From assembly GCA_031259655.1 (NCBI GenBank), contig JAIRLF010000405.1:1-8676 (forward strand): DNA of 8,676 nt, given 5' to 3'. Below the pieces are notes generated by a model. It saw nothing but the letters and a program-made list of their open reading frames with translations. It did not search any database and was not told where the DNA came from. The DNA is from Prevotellaceae bacterium. Its GTDB lineage: Bacteria; Bacteroidota; Bacteroidia; Bacteroidales; UBA932. Made by a program: the position numbers and the translations under genes. Below, one piece after another: positions 1 through 6,098 of this stretch. Numbering within the stretch: position 1 is the first letter of the stretch; every line of letters begins with the position of its first letter.

Positions 1-15
1 TTTAAAATTTATACA

Positions 16-198
16 ATGAAACTGGAAATCAGGAATAAGGTTGACGGGCGCACGAGCATAGAGGAGTTCACGCAGATAAAGTATGAACTTGCCCGTGCGC
101 TCGCACTTTATTTGATTGAGAACGACCTTGTGGATTTTGAGTTTAAGAAAGGGGAAATACGTGCAAGCGTAGATGTGAATTTGAGGGTAAAAAATTAA
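16..198 (+). CDS. Small hypothetical phage protein, 60 aa
   Basis: A complete 60-residue frame starts at ATG 16 behind an A/T-rich leader and ends at TAA. I see no signal peptide, membrane segment or metal site. The protein is charged: an N-terminal MKLEIRNKVDG segment is followed by a helix-like stretch (about residues 17-38) and a lysine/valine-rich end. It ends only 5 bp before the next plus-strand ATG, so the two are probably co-transcribed from a promoter left of the window. Small genes of this kind are common in the early or regulatory part of Bacteroidetes Mu-like prophages, but that placement is an inference from context. I cannot assign a function. Confidence 0.65.
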   Translation: MKLEIRNKVDGRTSIEEFTQIKYELARALALYLIENDLVDFEFKKGEIRASVDVNLRVKN

Positions 199-203
199 AA
201 ATT

Positions 204-389
204 ATGTCATATAATAACGAAAATCTATTAAAGAGAATACAGGAAATACAGGCGTTTGCGCGTCAATATTACGAACCTGGCAGACAGGACAGATCATGGC
301 GGCAAGTTTGGATATATCATGTATATCCGAAGTATCATATAAGTTTTCGGACGTTCAGGCGGTATATGAGTTTAAAAAATAACGCTTAA
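204..389 (+). CDS. Small basic aromatic-rich phage protein, 61 aa
   Basis: A 61-residue basic protein rich in Tyr, Trp and Arg. Its C-terminal half carries a PGRQDRSWRQVW segment followed by a YPKYHISFRTFRRYM segment. I recall similar small proteins in Bacteroidetes Mu-like prophages, where the second segment looks like the recognition part of a small DNA-binding fold; this is memory and not a search. It starts 5 bp after the preceding gene, implying an operon. Its TAA stop overlaps the stop of the convergent minus-strand gene (shared bases 386-389, TTAA), so nothing separates the two units. It has no cysteine motif or transmembrane segment. Function is unknown. Confidence 0.65.
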   Translation: MSYNNENLLKRIQEIQAFARQYYEPGRQDRSWRQVWIYHVYPKYHISFRTFRRYMSLKNNA

Positions 390-688
390 AAGATACCTGC
401 AGCTATAGATGTCAGCGCAACAAATAATATAATCATTCCGGCACAGCCTCCTTTGTCCGGAGTTAAATTATTTTTCTTTATAAAATCATCAACATATTCA
501 GAAGCTTCACGCAGACCGGCACGGTTTTTTTCCTTGTAAAAGGAAATCGCCTGCATTTTCCCTTTTTTTTCAACAATCTCCTTTAATTCGTTATCCAATT
601 CATTTTTGAATTGATTCTCAATAATGTTATTACCTAATATCAAAGCTTCTCCCGCCTTAAATTTATACCCGCAATTCAAACATGTCAT
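386..688 (-). CDS. C-terminal half of split zinc-ribbon / L7/L12-like membrane protein
   Basis: The 100-residue frame opens with a zinc knuckle, CLNCGYKFKAGE (C3 and C6). A helical segment at about residues 38-70 follows, with the pattern KxQAIxxYKEKxxxGLREAxEYVD. That pattern resembles the C-terminal domain of ribosomal protein L7/L12, as found in many small bacterial membrane proteins. The end is hydrophobic (about residues 83-100, GMIILFVALTSIAAGIF), probably one transmembrane helix. The start ATG overlaps the TGA of the upstream gene (ATGA). A lone CxxC knuckle at the N-terminus is only half a zinc site; the partner CPKC lies in the upstream frame. This piece is therefore probably the C-terminal part of a single protein of about 180 aa. 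Function is unknown; such proteins are usually annotated only as zinc-ribbon proteins. Confidence 0.7.
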   Translation of the reverse strand: MTCLNCGYKFKAGEALILGNNIIENQFKNELDNELKEIVEKKGKMQAISFYKEKNRAGLREASEYVDDFIKKNNLTPDKGGCAGMIILFVALTSIAAGIF

Positions 689-927
689 TTGTATTTTTTA
701 CTTCCGGCAGTTCCTGCAAGAAGTCCTATGCCTCCTGTTAAAAGAACTCCGGCTAATGCTTTTCCCCCGCTATAGCCTTTCTGCTGGCTATGTATTTTAG
801 TCGAACGACATTTAGGACAACAAAGATATTCTTCGTTTTTTACATTTAAAGGATTGCCGCAATGTGGACAATTTGCGGCTTTATCGCTTATGTTTTTGCC
901 GCATTCTGAACAATTTATTAGTGCCAT
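685..927 (-). CDS. Double zinc-ribbon protein, N-terminal half of split gene
   Basis: An 80-residue protein. A complete first zinc ribbon uses C6/C9 and C20/C23. A second CxxC (C37/C40, CPKC) is followed by a Gly-rich hydrophobic stretch (about residues 53-76, SGGKALAGVLLTGGIGLLAG) and then GSKKYK and a stop. In relatives I recall, this hydrophobic loop leads straight into a second CxxC (CLNCGxKF) that completes the ribbon. Here that knuckle lies in the -1 frame, in the overlapping downstream gene. The change of frame maps to a run of six A on the coding strand (T run 694-699). Either one base is missing or the ribosome slips. A Bacteroidetes-type -7 box lies upstream at 952-959. The gene looks like an accessory insertion and not a tail component. 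Confidence 0.75.
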   Translation of the reverse strand: MALINCSECGKNISDKAANCPHCGNPLNVKNEEYLCCPKCRSTKIHSQQKGYSGGKALAGVLLTGGIGLLAGTAGSKKYK

Positions 928-1062
928 ATTTTAAATTATTAAACAATTATGCAAATATATAAAAAATATAAATACCATGTTAAATTTATTATTTAAAATA
1001 TTTTTAAACATGTTTCTTTTTGCTCACAAAACTTTATCCGGTCATTGTTAATTTGTTAAAAA
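928..1062. other. A/T-rich non-coding spacer
   Basis: This 135-bp spacer separates the stop of the terminator-like gene (minus, ends 1063) from the start of the zinc-ribbon gene (minus, starts 927). It is very A/T rich and contains the -7 box at 952-959. I see no strong hairpin with a T tract that would be a confident terminator, and no coding frame. Confidence 0.5.
952..959 (-). promoter_or_regulatory. Bacteroidetes -7 promoter box for the zinc-ribbon gene
   Basis: On the minus strand this reads TATATTTG, an exact match to the TAnnTTTG -7 consensus of Bacteroidetes. It ends 25 nt before the start codon at 927. No convincing -33 TTTG is visible at the usual distance, so it is weaker than the promoter at 7200-7231. 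The same octamer at the same 25-nt distance precedes the small gene starting at 7175. Confidence 0.45.
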
Positions 1063-1563
1063 TTAAATATTAAGATGCATTTTTACCGTTTTTTTTTGTA
1101 AATCAGGCATGGCGGAGGCATCTACTGCATGGCACTCAAATACTTCAATATCATCTCGTAGTTCGCCGCAGTCGTGGTCGGTTGTGCTTTGCACGGGCGT
1201 CAGCGCATTATGCTCGAATCTGTCGTCCCGATTTGCATATTGATAAAGGCAAACATTGATTTTTGCAAGCAAATCAAAAAAATCAAGCGGTGTTTCTGCG
1301 CAGGGCAGTTCGCTGGAAGTTGGCATGTTACGCTGTGTTATTACGTGCAGTTCCACCGTAACCACAGCCTCGCGAACGGAATTGCCCGTAAGCCGCCAGT
1401 TTATCGACCGAAACCCCAAAAACACAGCAGGCAACCCAAATGGCTGTTCCGCATACTTTACCTGACTGTTCCACAGGTCGAAATGTTTTATTGCCTGTTC
1501 CCCGTTTTCATCTTCAACCGTCTTCAACCTCTCGACAATCGAATTGTAAATAAATTTTCTCAT
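1063..1563 (-). CDS. Putative tail terminator / tail completion protein
   Basis: A 166-residue protein without signal peptide or membrane segment. It begins with a helix (MRKFIYNSIVERLKTV). A beta-rich core follows, with the pattern LWNxQ...EQPFGLPAVFLGF and then alternating hydrophobic strands ending EAVVTVELHVITQ. A further helix (about residues 92-110) and a CGELRDDIEVFECHAVDAS strand close the protein. I associate this pattern with small Bacteroidetes phage proteins that take the place of tail terminator or completion proteins, which cap the sheath and tube end. The start is 13 bp after the spike gene's stop, so it is probably co-transcribed with it. Family identity is from memory; another minor tail role is possible. 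Confidence 0.55.
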   Translation of the reverse strand: MRKFIYNSIVERLKTVEDENGEQAIKHFDLWNSQVKYAEQPFGLPAVFLGFRSINWRLTGNSVREAVVTVELHVITQRNMPTSSELPCAETPLDFFDLLAKINVCLYQYANRDDRFEHNALTPVQSTTDHDCGELRDDIEVFECHAVDASAMPDLQKKTVKMHLNI

Positions 1564-1576
1564 AAATTCTTAAATT

Positions 1577-2080
1577 TTAAATTAATAATCCTCCTATCTT
1601 CTCTTTCACAGCGTCAAATTCCGCTTTGTTGATTGGAATTCCCGAGGGTCCCGTGCCTGTTGTTACCGTTAATCTTCCTATTGCATCAATCAGTTCGTCG
1701 AGCGCCTGTTTTATGCCGTAACTGCCGTTTTTGACGCTCATTTTGCCGCCCTTCACCGTAATTTCGAAGCCCTGTGCGTCTTTGTATTCCATACTTTCTA
1801 TTTCGGAGTACGACACAACAGCCAAATCTCTGTAATTGCCGCCCGACAGATCCGCTACCAGCACATAAGAGCCGATTTTCGGCGTTATCAGCAGTTTTTC
1901 GGCACCTTGATTAATCACAGCCCGAAGCCTCACATCACTTACCGAAAGATCCTCTAACCTGACCGTGCAGGTCTCGCCGCTCACGCTTGCAACCTCTGCC
2001 GTAAACACCGCCGACACGCCGCCTTTGCTGCTATCACTTATTTCTCTGATTTTTTGCTTTATCTTGCCGTATATTTCCAT
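1577..2080 (-). CDS. Baseplate spike protein, gpV / Mu gp45-like
   Basis: A 167-residue protein with the layout of small contractile-tail spike proteins. An N-terminal helix (residues 1-20) is followed by an OB-fold-like beta barrel (about 23-95), with strands around AVFTAEVASVSGETCTVRLE and a PKIGSYVLVADLSGGNYRDLAVV segment. Short beta repeats (GFEITVKGGKMSVKNG) suit a trimeric beta prism. A helix (KQALDELIDAIGRL) and a Gly/Thr-rich tail with a final helix complete the protein. In Mu and P2 this protein sits below the hub and pierces the target envelope. I see no lysozyme domain and no His-rich metal-binding tip. It lies downstream of the hub gene but is separated from it by an oppositely oriented gene. 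No TAnnTTTG box is visible on its own strand in the 34-bp gap, so read-through from the hub operon is likely. Confidence 0.75.
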   Translation of the reverse strand: MEIYGKIKQKIREISDSSKGGVSAVFTAEVASVSGETCTVRLEDLSVSDVRLRAVINQGAEKLLITPKIGSYVLVADLSGGNYRDLAVVSYSEIESMEYKDAQGFEITVKGGKMSVKNGSYGIKQALDELIDAIGRLTVTTGTGPSGIPINKAEFDAVKEKIGGLLI

Positions 2081-2089
2081 TTTTTTTAT

Positions 2090-2097
2090 TATCTTTG
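2090..2097 (+). promoter_or_regulatory. Bacteroidetes -7 box for the DUF6150-like gene
   Basis: TATCTTTG matches TAnnTTTG exactly and ends 18 nt before the ATG at 2115. It sits in the 34-bp divergent gap just upstream of the spike gene's start (2080). The nearest upstream TTTG (2053-2056) is too far away to be a normal -33 element, so only the -7 box is supported. Confidence 0.5.
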
Positions 2098-2114
2098 CCT
2101 TAAATTAAACAGCC

Positions 2115-2492
2115 ATGCGTAAATTATTATTCATATTAGCATTTATTGTTGCCTGCAATGCCGCTTTTGCACAGACGGAGCATCCGCTGATTAAAGACTG
2201 TTCTATAACCAAAAATTTTGGATTTATGAGCGAAACGTTTTTTCTTTGGGGAACAGTTCGGATAATAACTGACCCCAAAGAGCATGTCGATTTCCATGTG
2301 AAAATTGTTCCGTCTCCTGCATTGGCAGACATGTACATTAAGCCCGTAAAATCGGGTACCTTTGAATGCGGAGAGTGGCGATTTGTGAGCGCTGAAAACG
2401 CACCGCCTTTTACATTCACCGTTCGTTTTGTAAAGGAAATGGAAGAGTTTACCATTTGCTTCGTTGATTCCGATCCCGGCAGCCGATACTGA
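2115..2492 (+). CDS. Secreted DUF6150-like protein, moron candidate
   Basis: A 125-residue protein with a clear Sec signal peptide: a Lys-containing N-end, a hydrophobic core LLFILAFIVA and an AFA|Q cleavage site near residue 20. The mature part contains short repeats in which a hydrophobic strand ending in V alternates with a small loop. Segments such as VRIITD, FHVKIVPS, MYIKPVKS, WRFVSA, TVRFVK and TICFVDS resemble the DUF6150 family of small secreted beta-repeat proteins. It lies on the opposite strand between hub and spike genes. Its stop is 4 bp from the hub stop and it has its own -7 box. It is not a recognisable tail part. An accessory (moron) gene or a lysis/envelope-related factor is likelier. 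Family call moderate; function unknown. Confidence 0.7.
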   Translation: MRKLLFILAFIVACNAAFAQTEHPLIKDCSITKNFGFMSETFFLWGTVRIITDPKEHVDFHVKIVPSPALADMYIKPVKSGTFECGEWRFVSAENAPPFTFTVRFVKEMEEFTICFVDSDPGSRY

Positions 2493-2496
2493 TTTT

Positions 2497-3483
2497 TCAT
2501 CCTGTTTTCCTCCCAAGTTTTATTTTCCGCACCCCGCCCGAACTGTCAAAACTCGTTTCCGTCGAAACTACATAGTATTTGCCGTTTTTATACTCATATT
2601 CGCTGTCCCGCAACTCTATATGATACGCAGGCTCCACGTACGGAATAAGCCAGCACGTAATGCTGCCCTCGTAGCCATCGTAAACCCACAAATTGTATTC
2701 ACTTTCTGCCGCATTTTTCAGACTTTGTTCGTCTGCGGCGCCTATCGTTCTGCTTATTTTTTGACCGCCCGGATTGCCAAATGTTTTTTTTGCCATCTTT
2801 CCATCCGATTTTGTATACGTTACTTCTACTTCAATATTCTTATCCGACGCTTTTACGTACTTCAAATCAGCCTTTTCAATGTTCCGTGCAAAATCGAATA
2901 TTACCGCTTCGCTGTTAATTATCTCGGAGTAAGGCGGATGTATGTGCAGCACCTCGTCTTTGAAGTATATGTTTGCCTTTGTTTCGTCCTGTATCTTTTT
3001 GAGTATGTCAAAGGCTGTTGTTTTGAAAAATGTAAAATTTTCCCACGTAAAATCGTAGTCGCATTTTACTGTGTAGTTTGTCGGCGTCTTATTTTCGGCA
3101 TTTATTTTGTTTATTTCGGCAACTGCCTCCCCAAGCAGTTTTTTCAGACTTATACTTTTATATTCCCTGTCTTTAAGCGATTTTCTGAACAGATAAAGAG
3201 CATCTTCACATTCTAACTTTATGGTTGCGTCGTCTGTTGCAATGCTGTTTAAATAGCCTGTAAATTCCATTTTAAGATCGTCATCGTAGCCGAGCCAAAT
3301 CTCTACTTTGTCGCCAACGCTTATTTTGTCTTCAACCTGCAAAGCTCTGTTGATATAGGTTCCGGGAAGTACAACAGTGGCAGTGTCAGCCAGATTTTCA
3401 ACCGATTTGATTATCGTTACGCTGTCCAGCGCAGCTACCCGATATTTCCCGACTGTTATTTTATAAGACATTCCAAAAGTCAT
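2497..3483 (-). CDS. Baseplate hub protein, late control gpD-like
   Basis: A 328-residue protein resembling phage late control protein gpD (P2 gpD, Mu gp44, T4 gp27, VgrG N-terminus). These form the trimeric hub joining the hexameric tail tube to the trimeric spike. The N-terminal part is a tube-like beta domain (about 1-110), including the typical VGDKVEIWLGYDD turn and an FTGYLNSI strand. The middle contains FKTTAFDILKKIQDETKANIYFKDEVLHI, which fits the conserved helix-strand part of the gpD domain. The C-terminal half has repeated beta strands ending in YYVVSTETSFDSSGGVRKIKLGRK, typical of the second tube-like domain. The first ATG lies 11 nt after the DUF6046-like stop; an in-frame ATG four codons later is an alternative start. 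Confidence 0.8.
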   Translation of the reverse strand: MTFGMSYKITVGKYRVAALDSVTIIKSVENLADTATVVLPGTYINRALQVEDKISVGDKVEIWLGYDDDLKMEFTGYLNSIATDDATIKLECEDALYLFRKSLKDREYKSISLKKLLGEAVAEINKINAENKTPTNYTVKCDYDFTWENFTFFKTTAFDILKKIQDETKANIYFKDEVLHIHPPYSEIINSEAVIFDFARNIEKADLKYVKASDKNIEVEVTYTKSDGKMAKKTFGNPGGQKISRTIGAADEQSLKNAAESEYNLWVYDGYEGSITCWLIPYVEPAYHIELRDSEYEYKNGKYYVVSTETSFDSSGGVRKIKLGRKTG

Positions 3484-3494
3484 TTTCTTAATAT

Positions 3495-4097
3495 TTAAGT
3501 CATTACGAGCAAATCGAATCTGTCGTCGGAATATGCCTTTATTGTGTACATCTGATTTTCCAGTCCCTTGGTGAACGGAAACGAATAATCTTCAATAGTT
3601 ACGCGCGTTATGCCGAACAGCCCGAGCAACTGGCTTTTGATGTCAACTGCCTGCCGCGCCTCGCAAATATTTTTCAAAATTCGCAGATTGTTTTCTGGAA
3701 ATTTGTGCGCAACCAGCGAGCCTGCTATGTTTACCTCGTAATCGTCCTGACTCCATATTTCCTTTACCGTGCCTCTGTGCGCCACATATTCGTTTGTTTT
3801 CAACACGTTGCGCCTTGTTATCTGATTTCTGCCAACTACCGAAATCACAGGATCGACAGGCAGCATGTACCAGTTTTCCTCGATGTCGGCTTCTGTTTCA
3901 AGTTTTATTTTCACCTCGTCGAAATGTCTGACGCCAAGCACCTGCTGCCGCAGTTCCTCATCGCTTGCCGCACCCATTGCAGTTACCCTGTCCGACCCTG
4001 CATTGGCGTCATTTATCCGACTTATTATTATTTCCTTATTTTTCAAAAAATAGGGCGGTATCTCAAAACCCGTCGCAAAATTTATTTTTATTCCCAT
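3495..4097 (-). CDS. DUF6046-like baseplate/tail-associated protein
   Basis: A 200-residue soluble protein and the first gene of the minus-strand baseplate block. It is predicted mixed alpha/beta. Visible features are a central EENWYMLPVDPVISVVGRNQITRR segment, a GTVKEIWSQDDYEVNIAG stretch and a C-terminal GLFGITRVTIEDYSFPF segment. This arrangement fits the DUF6046 family, which I know from Bacteroidetes contractile-tail loci next to gpD. The WSQDDYEVxIxG pattern is reminiscent of proteins that attach the tail hub or tube initiator. The hub gene follows after 11 bp, so they share a transcript. By position it may act as a tube initiator, adaptor or LysM-type hub partner, but this is inference. 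No signal peptide or membrane segment is present. Confidence 0.65.
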   Translation of the reverse strand: MGIKINFATGFEIPPYFLKNKEIIISRINDANAGSDRVTAMGAASDEELRQQVLGVRHFDEVKIKLETEADIEENWYMLPVDPVISVVGRNQITRRNVLKTNEYVAHRGTVKEIWSQDDYEVNIAGSLVAHKFPENNLRILKNICEARQAVDIKSQLLGLFGITRVTIEDYSFPFTKGLENQMYTIKAYSDDRFDLLVMT

Positions 4098-4123
4098 ATC
4101 TAAATTTTTTCCGTATTGTTTCC

Positions 4124-4153
4124 TGCTTCGCTACGCTCGCAGTTCGCAATGAC
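4124..4153 (-). repeat. Dispersed-repeat-like element of the GTCATTGCGA type
   Basis: Read on the minus strand the segment begins GTCATTGCGAACTGCGAGCG and continues TAGCGAAGCA. This matches the common form of small dispersed intergenic repeats, GTCATTGCGA followed by AGCGAAGCA, seen in many bacterial chromosomes including Bacteroidetes. It is markedly more G/C rich than its surroundings. Only one copy is in the window, so the call rests on resemblance. Confidence 0.5.
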
Positions 4154-4200
4154 ATTTCATTAAATTATTAATTATCACATGTTTTTTGTGCCTGTTTTCG

Positions 4201-4238
4201 TTTTGTTTTACAAAATCTTTTTTGCTGCAAAAGTGCAG
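4201..4238. promoter_or_regulatory. Two short inverted repeats, possible operators
   Basis: Two perfect dyads lie close together in the divergent region: TTTTGT-ttt-ACAAAA (4201-4215) and CTGCA-aaag-TGCAG (4225-4238). Neither is followed by a T tract on the appropriate strand, so they are not convincing terminators. Binding sites for a regulator are possible. In such A/T-rich DNA the first could arise by chance. Confidence 0.25.
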
Positions 4239-4343
4239 GGAAAACGGACAAAATAAAAAAAAACAAGCAACCCTTACCTGTTTTTTTGCAGAAAAATGAT
4301 TTTGTACTGATTTTTGCGGCTGAAAAAAATATAAAAAAAAGAA

Positions 4344-4508
4344 ATGAGCAAAGAAATAATAATAAACAGTTCGAAGTTGAACGACAAAGGAACGAAAGAC
4401 GAGGCGCTGCCGGCAGTACATATGGAAAATCTGCGGAAAAAAAGCGACAATCTTACAGGCACGCCGGTGTTTGATGACAGTGATGATTTTGCCTTAAATA
4501 ACATTTAA
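4344..4508 (+). pseudogene. Possible remnant of prohead protease gene, 54 aa
   Basis: A complete 54-residue frame from ATG 4344 to TAA 4508. It begins MSKEIIINSSKLNDKG and continues TKDEALPAVHMENLRKK, then NLTGTPVFDDSDDFALN. As I recall them, Bacteroidetes Mu-like prohead proteases start with an IIINxSxLNxxG segment. They later contain TKDExLPxGxxxNLR and LxGTPVFDxxDxFA. Here the first segment joins directly to the second, lacking roughly 35 residues. Translation stops where the rest of the protease, including most of the catalytic domain, should follow. The fragment therefore looks like an internally deleted and truncated protease gene just before the sheath operon. An alternative is a genuine small phage protein of independent origin. 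Confidence 0.5.
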
Positions 4509-4533
4509 TAAACATTTAAATAATAATAATGAA

Positions 4534-4812
4534 ATGAAAAGTATTGCATTGAAATTTGGGTTGTCGGAAACGGCGACCGAAGCCGAAATATTAACAGAAA
4601 TCGGCGCATTGCAGGCGACAGCCTCGACAGCTGACAACCTGCAAAGACAAATCGACCGACAATTGACAAAAGCGATTGAAGGGGTAGAGGAAACAGATGT
4701 AAAAACAAAGGAAATCTTCGATAGATACGACAAAAATGAGTTGTATTTTACATCAGACGGGCTTGCGTTTTTTGAGAAGTCGGACGCAGTTAATCGTATG
4801 TGGATTGCATGA
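4534..4812 (+). CDS. Short scaffold-like protein, possibly chimeric, 92 aa
   Basis: A 92-residue protein. Its first half, MKSIALKFGLSETATEAEIL plus a following helix, matches the xLGLxxxATEAEIxxxI pattern that begins the scaffold or protease-tail proteins of Mu-like phages. It continues as a probable coiled coil (LQRQIDRQ), but real scaffolds are usually much longer. The second half, with ELYFTSDGLAFFEKSDAVNR, resembles a short motif I associate with other small phage proteins near head genes. One reading is a fusion left by deletion of the capsid region; another is an intact small head or tail accessory protein. It lies 25 bp after the preceding fragment and 33 bp before the sheath gene, on the same strand. 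Confidence 0.5.
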   Translation: MKSIALKFGLSETATEAEILTEIGALQATASTADNLQRQIDRQLTKAIEGVEETDVKTKEIFDRYDKNELYFTSDGLAFFEKSDAVNRMWIA

Positions 4813-4845
4813 TATTCGGATTGAAAATATTAAAAGAAGATAAAA

Positions 4846-6051
4846 ATGTTATCAAGAGTAAAAATATTATTTGAAAACGGCGCTCTTGGGAGCGTAGTCG
4901 GCGGAACGGACGGCGTTGCGGGTATGGTAATTACGGCAGCGCCGGTAACCGACAAATTTGAGTTGGCAAAGCCATACATACTTCGCAAGGTAGAAGATTT
5001 GGCAGTTTTGGGAATAACGTCAGCCGACAGTGATGCCAATGCATTTGCATACAGGCATGTAAAGGAATTTTATGCCGAAGCGGGCGAAGGCGCCGAGCTG
5101 TGGTTAATGGGCTTTCCGAACACTGAAACACAGTCGGACATTGTTGACAAGACGCAGGATACGGCAAAACTGCTGATAGAGGCGGCAAATGGACGGCTGC
5201 GGGCAATGGCGGTAGGGTTTAATCCGGCGTTGGACTACACGCCGACAATAAGCAACGGGCTTGACGCCGACCTTGCAGAAGCAATGCTTAATGCACAGGA
5301 GCTTGCGGAATGGGCGACAAATTCGCTTTATGCGCCGCTGTTTATATTGCTGGAGGCGCGGGAATTTAACGGAACAATTGCTTCGCTGCCGGACCTGACG
5401 ACACACGAATATAATCGGGTTGGAGTTATTCTGGGCGATACGGTCAGCGATTCGCGAGGTTCGGCAACAGGGCTTTTGCTTGGACGTACAGCGCGTATAC
5501 AGGTTCAGCGCCATGTCGGCAGAGTACGGGACGGAGCGCTGAACATATTGACGGCATTTATCGGCGACAAAACGGCAGAGACTGCTGACGTGGAAAGCAT
5601 TAACGACAAGGGTTTTATAACGTTCAGAACGTTTACGGGGCGGAGTGGTTACTATCTGAGCGACGACTGTCTGGCGACGAAAACGGACGATGACTACCGT
5701 TCGATAGCACGGCGCAGAACGATAGACAAGGCATACAGGATAGCATACGAAACGCTGCTTGACTTTTTGAACGATGAAATACCTGTAACGGATTCGGGCG
5801 AGCTTGTGCCGGCGATGGTAAAGAGCTGGGAAACGGAAGTGGAAACGGCGATAATAAGCCAAATGACCAACGAGGGCAATCTGGGCGTCGACAGTACCGA
5901 TGCAGGCGACACAGGCGTAAAATGTTATATTGATTACGCACAAAATGTAGTTGCGACAGGCAAAATTGAAATTTCGCTGAAAGTGAAACCTTACGGTTAT
6001 GCGAAATATATTGACGTTAAACTGGGATTTATAACAGTGAACGGTCAATGA
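4846..6051 (+). CDS. Contractile tail sheath protein, DUF2586-like
   Basis: A 401-residue protein that fits the DUF2586 tail sheath family of Bacteroidetes prophages in length and layout. It begins MLSRVKILFENGALG. An early Gly/Ala-rich segment (VVGGTDGVAGMVITAAPV) is followed by a Rossmann-like part with AELWLMGFPNTETQSD. A middle domain contains YNRVGVILGDTVSDSRGSATG. The C-terminal sheath-type core has a GFITFRTFTGRSGYYLSDD segment, an RRRTIDKAYRIAYETLLDFL helix and a final strand pair ending DVKLGFITVNGQ. The terminal domains normally interlink neighbouring subunits around the tube. The protein would contract to drive the tube through a target envelope. It is full length with no visible damage, in contrast to the fragments before it. 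Tube and chaperone genes follow. Confidence 0.85.
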   Translation: MLSRVKILFENGALGSVVGGTDGVAGMVITAAPVTDKFELAKPYILRKVEDLAVLGITSADSDANAFAYRHVKEFYAEAGEGAELWLMGFPNTETQSDIVDKTQDTAKLLIEAANGRLRAMAVGFNPALDYTPTISNGLDADLAEAMLNAQELAEWATNSLYAPLFILLEAREFNGTIASLPDLTTHEYNRVGVILGDTVSDSRGSATGLLLGRTARIQVQRHVGRVRDGALNILTAFIGDKTAETADVESINDKGFITFRTFTGRSGYYLSDDCLATKTDDDYRSIARRRTIDKAYRIAYETLLDFLNDEIPVTDSGELVPAMVKSWETEVETAIISQMTNEGNLGVDSTDAGDTGVKCYIDYAQNVVATGKIEISLKVKPYGYAKYIDVKLGFITVNGQ

Positions 6052-6098
6052 CAGTTGACAATTTAAGGATTTAAGAACCAAACAGTAAATAAAAAATT

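Larger units (their letters stand above)
4098..4343. promoter_or_regulatory. Divergent intergenic region between baseplate and sheath operons
   Basis: This 246-bp A/T-rich region separates the minus-strand baseplate block from the plus-strand sheath block and should hold promoters for both. I find no exact TAnnTTTG box for either direction. It contains a dispersed-repeat-like element (4124-4153) and two perfect short dyads (4201-4215 and 4225-4238). The nearest plus-strand match to a -7 box is TGATTTTG at 4297-4304, with one mismatch. If expression depends on a phage activator, lack of a host consensus would be expected, but this is inference. Confidence 0.45.

Noticed and set aside
2464..3216. 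Plus-strand open frame (250 codons) antisense to the hub gene
   Set aside because: Phe/Cys/Tyr-rich low-complexity translation with no recognisable motif; the hub gene on the other strand explains the sequence.
4225..4238. CTGCA/TGCAG hairpin as a terminator
   Set aside because: The stem is only 5 bp and no T tract follows on either strand, so it was kept only as a possible operator dyad.
4131..4504. Minus-strand open frames across the divergent spacer
   Set aside because: Phe/Lys-rich translations of A/T-rich non-coding DNA, with no promoter or family resemblance.
5104..6081. Long minus-strand open frame (325 codons) antisense to the sheath gene
   Set aside because: The translation is rich in Arg, Cys and Tyr with no domain pattern, and the plus strand encodes a clear sheath protein. 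It is a mirror of G/C-rich third codon positions.
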